A DNA stretch of 40,276 nt from the NCBI GenBank assembly GCA_900540735.1, contig UQHB01000022.1, positions 1-40,276 of the forward strand, written 5' to 3'. Shown in pieces: positions 1 through 7,909 of this stretch (the stretch's first letter is position 1; every line of letters begins with the position of its first letter). The translations under genes were made by a program, and so were the position numbers. The notes under the pieces are model-generated. The model saw nothing but the letters and a program-made list of their open reading frames with translations. It ran no database searches and was not told where the DNA came from. Source of the DNA: an uncultured Megasphaera sp. (GTDB taxonomy: Bacteria; Bacillota; Negativicutes; Veillonellales; Megasphaeraceae).

Positions 1-83
1 ATAGTAGATTCCTCGTTTCTTTGTGGAGTGTGGTTACTTACATTGTACACGAAATCTACTGTGAGTTTTTTAGTTGTCGCACT

Positions 84-2942
84 TTATTTTACTAATTCGT
101 AGCCTGCATCTTTAATGACTTTGGCGAAATCATCTTCTGAAATGTCTGTGCTTTCCGTAAGGTCAGCTTTTTTGCCTTCTAAATCGACTTTGACGTTCGA
201 GACACCATCCATTTTGGAGAGGGCTTCTGTGACGTGTTTGACGCAATGCTGGCACATCATACCTTCAATGTGGAGGGTTACTTGTTTGCCTGCTGCTGGC
301 GGTGCATCGTGATGAGCTACATCGACGAGTTCATACCCCGCATCGACGATAGCTTTTTTATATGTTTCATTGTCGATTGGTTTACTCGTCGCAAGGTCTG
401 CTTTTTCACCTTCTAAATCGACTTTGACATTTGTTACGCCATCGAGTTTAGATAAAGCTTCTGTTACATGTTTAACACAATGTTGGCACATCATGCCTTT
501 GATTTTCAAGGTTGTATCCATAGGAACATTTTCTCCTTTTTCTTCTGCTTTCGGTGCAGCTACAGGTGCTGCTGGTGTAGTTGTAGTCTGGACAGTTGGT
601 GATGTTTTTGTTTCACGTGAAACAAGAGCTTCTTCTGTGCCATGTTGTGTTTTGAAGAAACGCAAGCGCAGTGCATTGAGGCATACGCAAACGCTACTCA
701 TACTCATAGCAGCAGCACCAATCATTGGGCTGAGTTTAATGCCATAGACCGGATAAAGAATACCAGCGGCCAGAGGAATGCCGATGACGTTGTAAATGAA
801 GGCCCAGAAGAGGTTTTCTTTAATATTCTTGATGACCGCTTTACTGAGGCGGATTGCGCTGACTGCATCGAGGAGGTCGTTACGCATGAGGACCGCATCG
901 GCACTTTCGATAGCAATGTCTGTACCAGCGCCAATAGCCATGCCAAGGTCTGCTTTAGCTAATGCCGGCGCATCGTTGATGCCATCACCAATCATAGCGA
1001 CTTTATGGCCTTCTGCTTGGAGAGCGGCAATGTGTTTTTCTTTATCTTGCGGTAAGACGCTAGCAATAACTTTCGGAATATGGAGGCGATTTTTAATCGC
1101 TTCGGCAGTCCGTTGATTATCGCCAGTAAGCATGACGACGTTAATGCCCATTTTTTTAAAGAGCGAAATAGCTTTGGCACTCGTTGCCTTTTCCATGTCG
1201 GCGACGGCGATGATGCCAATGATGTTTTTATTTTCCGCAAAGAGAAGCGGTGTTTTCCCATCGTCAGCGAGAGCATTGAAATGGCCTGTGTATTTCGCAA
1301 TATCTACGCCTTTTTCTTCCATTAATGCAGCGTTGCCGGCGTAGTACGTATTGCCATTATATTTCGCTTCAATGCCTTTACCAAAGACGGCTTGGAAGTC
1401 TGTCATTTTTACAGGTGCAATGTTTTTATCTTTGCTATACCTCATGATAGCTTCAGCAAGAGGATGTTCACTCCCCTGTTCGAGGCCAGCGGCAATAGCA
1501 ATGAGGTCTGTGTCACCTAATCCTAAAGCTTGAACATCCGTAACGCGCGGTTTCCCTTCGGTAATGGTGCCAGTTTTATCCATGACGACTGTATCAATGT
1601 CATGAGCCGTTTCGAGGGCTTCACCGGATTTAACGAGGATACCGTTTTCTGCGCCTTTACCAGTACCGACCATAATGGCAACTGGTGTAGCGAGGCCAAG
1701 GGCGCACGGGCAAGAAATGACGAGAATAGCAATGCCGATGGAGAAGGAAAATTCTAAATCGGCACCTAAGAGGAAGTACCAAATAGCCGTAGCGATGACG
1801 GCAATAGTAATGACAGCAGGAACAAAGATGCCGGCGATTTTATCGGCTAATTTCGCAATCGGTGCTTTACTAGAGCTTGCTTCATCGACGAGTTTAATGA
1901 TTTGGCTAATCGTCGTGTTGTCGCCGACGCGCTGTGCTTTGAAATAAATGAACCCGGTTTTGTTCATCGTTGCTGATGTGACATTGTCCCCTACTTGTTT
2001 TGCAACGGGAATACTTTCACCAGTAATAGCCGATTCATCAACGCTTGTCGTGCCTTCGGAAATGATGCCGTCAGCAGGAATGCTTTCGCCTGGGCGAACG
2101 ACGATTTCGTCACCTACAGCGAGTTGCGCTACTGGAATGACTACTTCTTGACCGTTACGCAAGACCGTTGCTTGTTTCGGTGCTAAGTCCATGAGTTTTT
2201 CAATAGCTGCACTGGTCTTGCCTTTAGCCCGTGTTTCGAGGTACTTTCCGACCGTAATCAACGTGATAATCATGCCGGCTGATTCAAAGTATAAGTTCAT
2301 GCTGTACGAATCGACGAGCATCATATCGCCGTGGCCAAGGCCCCAGCCCATACGGAAAATAGCAAAAGCACCGAAGACGGCAGACGCCATAGAGCCCATG
2401 CCAACGAGGCTGTCCATATTCGGCATGCCGGCAAAGAGATTTTTAAAACCGTTAATATAATATTTCCGGTTTAAATACATAATCGGCAAGATTAATAAGA
2501 ACTGGGAAAACGCAAAGGTAATGGCGTTTTCCGGGCCGTGGAAAATTGCTTTGAAAAATTCCGGCACAGGCAGGCCAAACCATTCGAGGAACATGTGATG
2601 CATCGCAATGTACATCGTTGGAATGAGGAAGACAATGGACCAAATGAGGCGATGCTTCATTTCTTTTGCTTCTTGCGCGTTAATGTCGCGCGGTGTCGGT
2701 GCAGCACTGGTAGCAGCTGTGCCTGGTGCGCTTTCCGGCGTTGCGCCGTAACCTGCATCGACGACAGCGTTAATAATATCTTGCGGTATTATTTTACTTT
2801 CATCGTAGTCCAGCTGCATGCTGTTTGTCAGCAAGTTAACGACGACATTTTCTGTACCGTCTAAGGCAGATACTGCCTTTTCTACACGGCCTGAGCAAAC
2901 AGCACAGCTCATGCCGGTGACCATGTACTTTTCGTGCTTCAT
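84..2942 (-). CDS. copA: Copper-exporting P1B-type ATPase with one N-terminal and two C-terminal metal-binding domains
   Basis: Pumps Cu(I) out of the cytoplasm using ATP. An N-terminal HMA domain (GMSCAVC, about residues 9-15) precedes the membrane helices. The catalytic core is complete: TGES actuator motif, CPC in ISCPCALGLATP (about residue 411), DKTGT phosphorylation site (about 454), SEHPLAEA (about 491) and GDGINDAPAL (about 652). Two further HMA domains, each with GMMCQHCVKHVTEAL, follow near residues 816 and 895. The ATG at 2942 (MKHEKYM) is chosen over an in-frame GTG at 2954 because AAGGAG at about 2957-2962 is well spaced for the ATG but abuts the GTG. The gene begins 15 bp after csoR on the same strand, so the two form one operon. 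About 952 aa is long for the family because of the extra C-terminal domains. A perfect parS palindrome lies in the linker before them. Confidence 0.97.
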   Translation of the reverse strand: MKHEKYMVTGMSCAVCSGRVEKAVSALDGTENVVVNLLTNSMQLDYDESKIIPQDIINAVVDAGYGATPESAPGTAATSAAPTPRDINAQEAKEMKHRLIWSIVFLIPTMYIAMHHMFLEWFGLPVPEFFKAIFHGPENAITFAFSQFLLILPIMYLNRKYYINGFKNLFAGMPNMDSLVGMGSMASAVFGAFAIFRMGWGLGHGDMMLVDSYSMNLYFESAGMIITLITVGKYLETRAKGKTSAAIEKLMDLAPKQATVLRNGQEVVIPVAQLAVGDEIVVRPGESIPADGIISEGTTSVDESAITGESIPVAKQVGDNVTSATMNKTGFIYFKAQRVGDNTTISQIIKLVDEASSSKAPIAKLADKIAGIFVPAVITIAVIATAIWYFLLGADLEFSFSIGIAILVISCPCALGLATPVAIMVGTGKGAENGILVKSGEALETAHDIDTVVMDKTGTITEGKPRVTDVQALGLGDTDLIAIAAGLEQGSEHPLAEAIMRYSKDKNIAPVKMTDFQAVFGKGIEAKYNGNTYYAGNAALMEEKGVDIAKYTGHFNALADDGKTPLLFAENKNIIGIIAVADMEKATSAKAISLFKKMGINVVMLTGDNQRTAEAIKNRLHIPKVIASVLPQDKEKHIAALQAEGHKVAMIGDGINDAPALAKADLGMAIGAGTDIAIESADAVLMRNDLLDAVSAIRLSKAVIKNIKENLFWAFIYNVIGIPLAAGILYPVYGIKLSPMIGAAAMSMSSVCVCLNALRLRFFKTQHGTEEALVSRETKTSPTVQTTTTPAAPVAAPKAEEKGENVPMDTTLKIKGMMCQHCVKHVTEALSKLDGVTNVKVDLEGEKADLATSKPIDNETYKKAIVDAGYELVDVAHHDAPPAAGKQVTLHIEGMMCQHCVKHVTEALSKMDGVSNVKVDLEGKKADLTESTDISEDDFAKVIKDAGYELVK
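87..523 (-). repeat. Tandem duplication encoding two C-terminal HMA domains of CopA
   Basis: The two C-terminal heavy-metal domains are close copies of each other in protein (GMMCQHCVKHVTEALSK in both, then DGVxNVKVDLEG and DAGYELV). The DNA is also very similar; compare the segments around 221-262 and 461-502. This points to an internal duplication of about 230 bp. Boundaries are approximate. Confidence 0.8.
609..624. promoter_or_regulatory. parS: parS centromere site (ParB binding), perfect palindrome
   Basis: The 16 bases TGTTTCACGTGAAACA form a perfect palindrome identical to the canonical chromosomal parS of B. subtilis and most Bacteria. The site lies inside copA, in the region coding the flexible linker (VSRET) before the C-terminal HMA domains, where sequence constraint should be low. 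A parAB pair is encoded about 8 kb away, as expected for parS sites clustered near the origin. Confidence 0.93.
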
Positions 2943-2957
2943 AAGATGAATCACTCC

Positions 2958-3275
2958 TTATTTCATTAATTTTTGTAACGCACAGACGAGCTCATCAACG
3001 ACTTCATCATGACCGGCGCGAACGTCGTGGACTACGCAAGTCTTGATGTGTTGCGCTAATAGTTCTTTAGAAAAACTATTGAGTGCTGACTGAGCTGCAC
3101 TGACTTGGGTCAAAATATCGACGCAATACCGGTCTGTTTCGACCATGTTTTTTATGCCGCGGATTTGACCTTCAATGCGATTCAGTCGTGTAATGAGCAT
3201 TTTGTATTCTGCACTGTCGCGGTGTTTCGTTTTGACAGCGTGACAGCAACAGCATTTCTTCTCTGCTTCACCCAT
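2958..3275 (-). CDS. csoR: CsoR-family copper-sensing repressor
   Basis: A DUF156/CsoR four-helix repressor of 105 aa that releases DNA on binding Cu(I). The family's C-H-C ligand set is visible: Cys in DRYCVDIL and His and Cys in HIKTCV. RLNRIEGQIRGIKNMVE is the typical first-helix signature. The N-terminus also carries a Cys/His cluster (KKCCCCHAV), not part of the core site and possibly an extra metal-binding tag. The start has a strong ribosome binding site (GAGGAG, 6-8 bp upstream). It is the first gene of the csoR-copA operon and its promoter contains two matching operators, so autoregulation is expected. Confidence 0.95.
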   Translation of the reverse strand: MGEAEKKCCCCHAVKTKHRDSAEYKMLITRLNRIEGQIRGIKNMVETDRYCVDILTQVSAAQSALNSFSKELLAQHIKTCVVHDVRAGHDEVVDELVCALQKLMK

Positions 3276-3290
3276 AAGTACTCCTCCTCT

Positions 3291-3310
3291 ATATACCCCC
3301 TGTAGGTATA
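3291..3310. promoter_or_regulatory. CsoR operator 1 (downstream of transcription start)
   Basis: ATATACCCCCTGTAGGTATA is an interrupted inverted repeat of the CsoR type (TATACCC with central C/G runs). It lies in the leader just after the predicted transcription start and partly resembles operator 2, which supports both being CsoR sites. Confidence 0.75.
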
Positions 3311-3324
3311 TTTCTTACGTTCCT

Positions 3325-3353
3325 ATCATATACCCACAGGGGGTATATGTCAA
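3325..3353 (-). promoter_or_regulatory. Promoter of csoR-copA with CsoR operator 2 in its spacer
   Basis: On the minus strand, TTGACA (3348-3353), a 17-bp spacer and TATGAT (3325-3330) make a near-consensus sigma-70-type promoter. The spacer is almost filled by the inverted repeat ATATACCC-ACAGG-GGGTATAT (3328-3348). A repressor bound there would block polymerase, and copper would release it. Confidence 0.88.
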
Positions 3354-3391
3354 GAAACTATATAAGAATAGATTTCAATACTTAAAGGTAT

Positions 3392-3421
3392 AAAAAAATC
3401 CCTACATCATATGATGTAGGG
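3392..3421 (-). terminator. Rho-independent terminator after the OmpH-like gene
   Basis: A perfect 11-bp inverted repeat (CCCTACATCAT/ATGATGTAGGG, 3400-3421) is followed on the minus strand by a run of seven U. It lies 18 bp after the stop of the OmpH-like gene and isolates it from the csoR promoter. Confidence 0.9.
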
Positions 3422-3438
3422 AGAAAAATCAGAGTATC

Positions 3439-3870
3439 TTATTTTTTGAGGAGATTGACAACGTCTTGTGTCTGATCTGTTGCCTGATCAGCACCAGCGA
3501 TGATAGAGCCTTGTACTACGATGCAGTCGAGACCTTTGTCTTTGCGGACTTGTTCTACTTTAGCAACAACGTCTTTTTCCATCGGAACGACGAGTTTGTT
3601 TTCGAGGTCAACAATGTTTTTGTTGAGTTTCTGTGCAAGGTCGCGTTTTTCCTGGTCTGTTTTTAAGTTAGGAGCTTGTTTGCTGAAGTCTTCATCAGCT
3701 TTTTTGATAGCAGCTTGCATTTGAGCACTTACTTTCGGATAGTCTTTATGGGACTGGATTAATGTATCGAAATTGACATAGCCAACGCCGGCTGCAAATG
3801 TCGATGCTGCTGCGGCAATGCTCATCATGCCGACGACTGCGAGAGATGCCAACTGTTTTTTTAATTTCAT
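3439..3870 (-). CDS. OmpH/Skp-family periplasmic chaperone-like protein
   Basis: A 143-aa protein of the OmpH (Skp) family, which holds unfolded outer-membrane proteins in the periplasm. The signal peptide is clear (MKLKKQLASLAVVGMM, then AAAASTFAA as the cleavage region). The mature part begins VGYVNFDTLIQSHKDYPK, a typical OmpH opening, and continues as a long charged helix with repeated K/D/Q residues. The start at 3870 is supported by AGGAGG about 8 bp upstream; an upstream in-frame extension lacks sense as a signal peptide. The gene is monocistronic, not beside bamA or lpx genes where the main skp usually sits, so this may be a paralogue. Its presence supports a cell with an outer membrane. 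Confidence 0.85.
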   Translation of the reverse strand: MKLKKQLASLAVVGMMSIAAAASTFAAGVGYVNFDTLIQSHKDYPKVSAQMQAAIKKADEDFSKQAPNLKTDQEKRDLAQKLNKNIVDLENKLVVPMEKDVVAKVEQVRKDKGLDCIVVQGSIIAGADQATDQTQDVVNLLKK

Positions 3871-3996
3871 AATAGTAATCCTCCTGTGTTGTGAGATAGT
3901 CTCAACTGTGTTCCTGTTTCGTATTATAGCAAATTTGCAGTGAAAGCACAACGGTTGTAACTATTTTGTACGTAATGTGTTAAATCTTTTCACATA

Positions 3997-4404
3997 TTAT
4001 TCGGTTTTGTTGTTAATCGTCGTGTCATCATCGTCTTTGATGTAAATATATTTATCCTTTTTCATCTTTTCAATGATTTCCGGAGCCATAGCGATTAACT
4101 TTTCAAAGGCCGAGGCTTGGTAGCCATCTTTTTTGATAGAGAACATTTCCACTCTGTCCCCTTTAATGACGAGGATAGCTGCCGGTTCTAATTTGGCACC
4201 GCCGCCACCGCCAGTCGTCTGACTGCCAGCTGCATCTTTGCTGTTATAACCGCCAGAGCCAAAGCCAAAAGTTACGTCCACAAAGGGAACGAGGATAGCG
4301 TCACCAATATGGACGGCTTCGCCGACGACGGTTTCGACGCGAATCATTTCTTTAAAGCTTTCAAAAATGCTTTCTAAATTATTTTTGATATACGTATTAT
4401 CCAT
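3997..4404 (-). CDS. YtfJ/GerW family protein
   Basis: A 135-aa protein of the GerW (YtfJ) family. Hallmarks are GEAVHIGDAILVPFVDVTFGFGSGG, a glycine-rich stretch (TTGGGGGAKLEP) and AAILVIKGDRVEMF. In spore formers YtfJ is a forespore protein needed for germination, but homologues occur in non-sporulating Firmicutes and the biochemical role is unknown. The ATG at 4404 has AGAGGAG upstream. It overlaps the end of the preceding DUF2953 gene by 8 bp, so the two are translationally coupled, matching the ytfI-ytfJ arrangement of Bacillus. The C-terminal tail is rich in Lys and Asp. Confidence 0.88.
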   Translation of the reverse strand: MDNTYIKNNLESIFESFKEMIRVETVVGEAVHIGDAILVPFVDVTFGFGSGGYNSKDAAGSQTTGGGGGAKLEPAAILVIKGDRVEMFSIKKDGYQASAFEKLIAMAPEIIEKMKKDKYIYIKDDDDTTINNKTE

Positions 4405-5089
4405 GGTGCGTTTCTCCTCTTTTCTGTACACGCCAGTAGGCAATGAATTGCCGTGCTGGACGGGATATAGCAAAACGTAAAGTATATGCGAGACAAACAA
4501 TAGGATATATATGACCTTTCATGACGATAGTACAGTCATAGGTTTCATCTGTGAAATTAAAATGTAAATCTGTGACGCTTTGTGGAATCAAAGCATAGCA
4601 AGTGCCGGCCAACATGCCCGTTTCGTGCGGTTGTGGCAAGCCAATGATGCCGCTGACTTTTAGCGTGCGTACACGGGAGTGCCACAATAATTGCCGTACG
4701 TATGTAAAGAAGGCTGCTAGAAAGGATGAATTCCATACGAGGGGCTTCCAAGAAGATGGAGTTTCTTCTTTCCCTTTGACCTCGTCGTACGTCAGGATTT
4801 CTTCGCTTTCAATAGCTTTTGCTGCTGCTTCTACTTCAGCGGCTGTCGGCATCGACTCAGTTGGTGCTGTTTTTGCACGCTTTTTGCCAAACCAGATTTG
4901 TGTCGTTACAGGCTTTTTGCCATACTGATATAACAAGGAATAGAAACAGAGCTTCTGTCCCAACTGAATAGCACCGCGAAAATGAAAGGGCTTACCGACA
5001 TACATGGTGACATCGTAGGCTAAGGGCAAGGACAAAACCAAGAGCACGAGCAAGCAGATTATACTGCCAATAGTCATCAGAGCTAACAT
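4397..5089 (-). CDS. DUF2953 (YtfI-like) membrane-anchored protein
   Basis: A 230-aa protein with an N-terminal membrane segment (about residues 6-26), a charged middle rich in Glu and Ala, and a conserved C-terminal part (TLKVSGIIGLPQPHETGMLAG, then DLHFNFTDETYDCTIVMKGHIYPI) typical of DUF2953. In Bacillus the DUF2953 protein YtfI is encoded next to YtfJ, and the same pairing is seen here with an 8-bp overlap. Function is unknown; association with the envelope and with the YtfJ partner is inferred from the anchor and gene order. Confidence 0.8.
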   Translation of the reverse strand: MLALMTIGSIICLLVLLVLSLPLAYDVTMYVGKPFHFRGAIQLGQKLCFYSLLYQYGKKPVTTQIWFGKKRAKTAPTESMPTAAEVEAAAKAIESEEILTYDEVKGKEETPSSWKPLVWNSSFLAAFFTYVRQLLWHSRVRTLKVSGIIGLPQPHETGMLAGTCYALIPQSVTDLHFNFTDETYDCTIVMKGHIYPIVCLAYTLRFAISRPARQFIAYWRVQKRGETHHG

Positions 5090-5132
5090 GGCTTTCCCTC
5101 CCCTTTTCCGATAGCGACATTATTGTAATATT

Positions 5133-6275
5133 CTATACTGTACGGGCAAATTCCTTTTTAAAGCCTGCGACTTCTTCCTTTTTATGGAAAACGCAGTCTA
5201 CATCTTCGGCACCGAAGCAACGAGAGCAAGAAATGCACGTTGCCGGTTCGTTGTCGCCAGATTCCCAAAGGTGCGGCAAATCAGGCTGACGGAGCAAGGG
5301 ACGGCTCATGGAAATAAAAGCTAAATCTGTTGCTTCTAAGACTTGTTCCATATCCTGCCAGTTGCGGAAACCACCGACGACGCCGACATCCATCGAACAG
5401 TCTGTGAAAGCCATGGCAATGTCTTTGGCATACGGTTCAAAATACATCGGCTCTTTCGTACGGCGAATTGCGCGGAGCGGGCCTTTACGCGGCAGAGATG
5501 ACATGTTGCCGCCACTGATTTCAAGGGCGTTGACCGATGCTTCAGCAAGCCATTTGGCAACAATTTTGCATTCTTCGAAGGTAAAGCTTCCTTCTTTCAT
5601 GTAGTCGGCACTGTTTAATTTTACCCAAATCGGATAGTCTGGGCCCACAGCGGCGCGCATAGCACGGATGCAATCGAGCAAGAAACGAGCCCGGTTCTGA
5701 AGCGTACCACCATAGGAATCGGTACGATGATTGAAGAATGGCGATAAGAATTTACTTGCTAAATAGCCGTGAGCACCGTGGAACTGTACGCCGTCAAAGC
5801 CTGCTTTTTTCGCGCGCACTGCAGCGGCTGCAGCATCGCGGATGAGGCGCTTAATCTGTTCAAATGTCAGAGCCTGCGATTCTTTAATGGTACGGCCAAT
5901 TTTTTCGGTAATGCCGCTCGGGCTGATAATCGTCCGGCCTTCTCCTTCAGGGAGCATAATAGACGAACCCATAATGACGATTTGCGCGACGATTTTACCG
6001 CCATGAGCATGGACGCCTTCTACCATTTGCGCCAACGGAGCAATACAGTCATCATCATCAATGCGAATTTGACAGTGCTGGCGCGGTTCTAGTTTACTGA
6101 CAGCCATCATCCCTGTAATCATGACGCCTACACCGCCATCAGCAAGGGTCGTATACATATCTGTTAATTTTTGTGTAGGAAGGCCATGGGCATCGGCTTT
6201 CCCTTCAAAGGTAGCAGAACGGACAATGCAGCATGCTGCGTCGATACCGCCTATATGACAAGATTCAAAAAGCAT
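5133..6275 (-). CDS. Old Yellow Enzyme family NADH:flavin oxidoreductase
   Basis: A 380-aa FMN-dependent TIM-barrel ene-reductase that probably reduces activated C=C bonds. Visible family motifs are KKAGFDGVQFHGAHGYLASKFLSPFFNHRTDSYGG (substrate and FMN site, His-Gly-Ala-His) followed by the NRARFL helix. The tail has ATCISCSRCFG...DC, the cysteine set that binds a 4Fe-4S cluster in dienoyl-CoA reductase-like members, but the extra C-terminal flavodoxin/NAD domains of the roughly 670-aa enzymes are absent. The start has AAGGAGAG upstream. It stands alone, divergent from purA, so the substrate cannot be read from context. Confidence 0.88.
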   Translation of the reverse strand: MLFESCHIGGIDAACCIVRSATFEGKADAHGLPTQKLTDMYTTLADGGVGVMITGMMAVSKLEPRQHCQIRIDDDDCIAPLAQMVEGVHAHGGKIVAQIVIMGSSIMLPEGEGRTIISPSGITEKIGRTIKESQALTFEQIKRLIRDAAAAAVRAKKAGFDGVQFHGAHGYLASKFLSPFFNHRTDSYGGTLQNRARFLLDCIRAMRAAVGPDYPIWVKLNSADYMKEGSFTFEECKIVAKWLAEASVNALEISGGNMSSLPRKGPLRAIRRTKEPMYFEPYAKDIAMAFTDCSMDVGVVGGFRNWQDMEQVLEATDLAFISMSRPLLRQPDLPHLWESGDNEPATCISCSRCFGAEDVDCVFHKKEEVAGFKKEFARTV

Positions 6276-6313
6276 GAATAATCTCTCCTTGACGTAACAT
6301 AGAATGGTAATAC

Positions 6314-6330
6314 AAACTCCATTTGAGTTT
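6314..6330. promoter_or_regulatory. Dyad in the leader of the Old Yellow Enzyme gene
   Basis: AAACTC-CATTT-GAGTTT is a perfect 6-bp inverted repeat about 40 bp upstream of the oxidoreductase start, between it and a possible minus-strand -10 (TATAAT near 6340). It is a possible repressor site. No regulator is assigned. Confidence 0.35.
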
Positions 6331-6463
6331 TATTTCATCTATTATAGACTATCTTGGCGCAAAATGCTAATGCTTTGTATAACGAAGTATAGTAAATATG
6401 AAAATACACTATGATTTATCTAAGAAGATATACTATATATTTTATTTATTTATATATAATCCA

Positions 6464-6492
6464 TAGAAATAACAGAAATTATCGTGTATAAT
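6464..6492 (+). promoter_or_regulatory. Probable purA promoter
   Basis: TAGAAA, a 17-bp spacer and a consensus TATAAT (6487-6492) lie 43 bp before the purA start in an AT-rich region. The -35 is a 4/6 match. The predicted leader is about 35 nt and too short for a riboswitch. Confidence 0.6.
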
Positions 6493-6534
6493 GTAAGTGT
6501 TTATTAAATTGAGCTATGAAGGGATGTTGAATCA

Positions 6535-7818
6535 ATGGCTACAGCAATGGTATTAGGCACCCAATGGGGTGATGAAGGTAAAGGTAAAATCGTAGATTAT
6601 TTGGCACAGAAAGCCGATGTCGTCGTACGCTCCCAGGGCGGTAATAACGCTGGTCATACGGTCGTTGTAGATGATAAAGCTTTTGCATTACGCCTCTTGC
6701 CGTCGGGCATTTTGTTCTCTGACAAAACATGCATTATCGGCAGTGGTGTAGTCGTCAATCCGAAAGTACTTCTTGAAGAATTGGCTGGTATGACTTCTAA
6801 AGGCGTACAGATTAGCAAACTGGAAATCTCTACGCGGGCCCATGTCATCTTGCCGTACCATATTCGCATTGATGAAGAAGATGAAAAATTAAAAGGCGAT
6901 GCAAAAATCGGTACAACGAAAAACGGTATCGGTCCTTGCTACGCTGATAAAGTAAACCGTGTCGGTATTCGCATTGGCGATTTAATGGACACAGAAGTAT
7001 TTAAAGAAAAATTACGTCTCAACATAGAATTAAAGAACCGTCTCTTTAAGACTTATTATGGCTGCGAAGGCTTCGATTATGAAACGGTCTTAAAAGAATA
7101 TCTTGGCTATGCGGACCAAATCCGTCAGTACGTAAAAGATACAGATTATTCGGCTAATGCGTACATTCAAGAAGGAAAAAAAGTCCTCTTTGAAGGCGCA
7201 CAGGCAACGATGCTCGACCTCGACCACGGCACGTATCCGTTCGTTACGAGCTCCAACCCGACAGCTGGCGGTGCTTGCACAGGCTCTGGTGTTGGCCCTC
7301 GTAAAATGCAGAACATCGTCGGCGTTGTCAAAGCATACACGACTCGCGTTGGTGCAGGCCCATTCCCGGCTGAACAGATTAATGAAACTGGCGAATACCT
7401 CCGTCAAACAGGCCATGAATTTGGTACTGTTACCGGTCGTCCCCGTCGTTGCGGCTGGCTCGATACGGCAGTTGTCAAATACGCTGCTATGTTAAACAGC
7501 CTCGATTATCTCGCTATTACGCGTCTTGATATTCTCGACGGCCTCGACACCATCAAGATTTGCACAGGCTATAAATACGACGGCAAAGTTCTCGAAGAAT
7601 ATCCGGCTAGCCTCGATGTCCTCGAAAAGGCTGAACCGATTTACGAAGAATTGCCGGGCTGGAAAACGAAGATTTCTGACTGCAAGTCCTATGATGAATT
7701 GCCGGAAGCTGCACGGTACTATGTAGAACGCATTAGCCAGCTCGTGGACGTACCTCTCGGTATCGTTTCGGTTGGCCCGAACCGTGACCAGACTATCGTC
7801 TTGCGCGATATTTTCTAA
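6535..7818 (+). CDS. purA: Adenylosuccinate synthetase
   Basis: Makes adenylosuccinate from IMP, aspartate and GTP, the first step from IMP to AMP. The 427-aa length is normal. Visible motifs are the GTP-binding start GTQWGDEGKGKIVDYLA, the NNAGHTVV segment, GTTKNGIGPCYADK, FEGAQATMLDLDHGTYPFVTSSN, and TGRPRRCGWLD. The start follows AGGGATG at a sensible distance. It is monocistronic: its own promoter lies upstream and a strong terminator follows. Confidence 0.98.
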   Translation: MATAMVLGTQWGDEGKGKIVDYLAQKADVVVRSQGGNNAGHTVVVDDKAFALRLLPSGILFSDKTCIIGSGVVVNPKVLLEELAGMTSKGVQISKLEISTRAHVILPYHIRIDEEDEKLKGDAKIGTTKNGIGPCYADKVNRVGIRIGDLMDTEVFKEKLRLNIELKNRLFKTYYGCEGFDYETVLKEYLGYADQIRQYVKDTDYSANAYIQEGKKVLFEGAQATMLDLDHGTYPFVTSSNPTAGGACTGSGVGPRKMQNIVGVVKAYTTRVGAGPFPAEQINETGEYLRQTGHEFGTVTGRPRRCGWLDTAVVKYAAMLNSLDYLAITRLDILDGLDTIKICTGYKYDGKVLEEYPASLDVLEKAEPIYEELPGWKTKISDCKSYDELPEAARYYVERISQLVDVPLGIVSVGPNRDQTIVLRDIF

Positions 7819-7854
7819 GCTATTTTTGGGTTTTCACCATAACAATAGATTACA

Positions 7855-7897
7855 CAAAGAGCAGACCTCATTCGCGAGGTCTGCTCTTTGCTTTTTT
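7855..7897 (+). terminator. Strong rho-independent terminator after purA
   Basis: A 15-bp perfect stem (arms 7855-7869 and 7876-7890, core GAGCAGACCTC) with a 6-nt loop is followed by a U run. It sits between convergent genes and may also stop minus-strand transcription, although no long U run exists on that side. Confidence 0.92.
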
Positions 7898-7909
7898 AGT
7901 ATATTCATT

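Noticed and set aside
3..60. Inverted repeat AGTAGATT/AATCTACT downstream of copA
   Set aside because: Only 8 bp with a loop of about 42 nt and no U run on the minus strand; not convincing as a terminator.
2642..2864. Many open frames of 60-100 codons opposite copA and other long genes
   Set aside because: They mirror codon use of the real genes on the other strand, lack ribosome binding sites and have no recognisable domains.
6276..6534. Possible riboswitch before purA
   Set aside because: The predicted leader from the TATAAT box is only about 35 nt and shows no purine-aptamer motifs.
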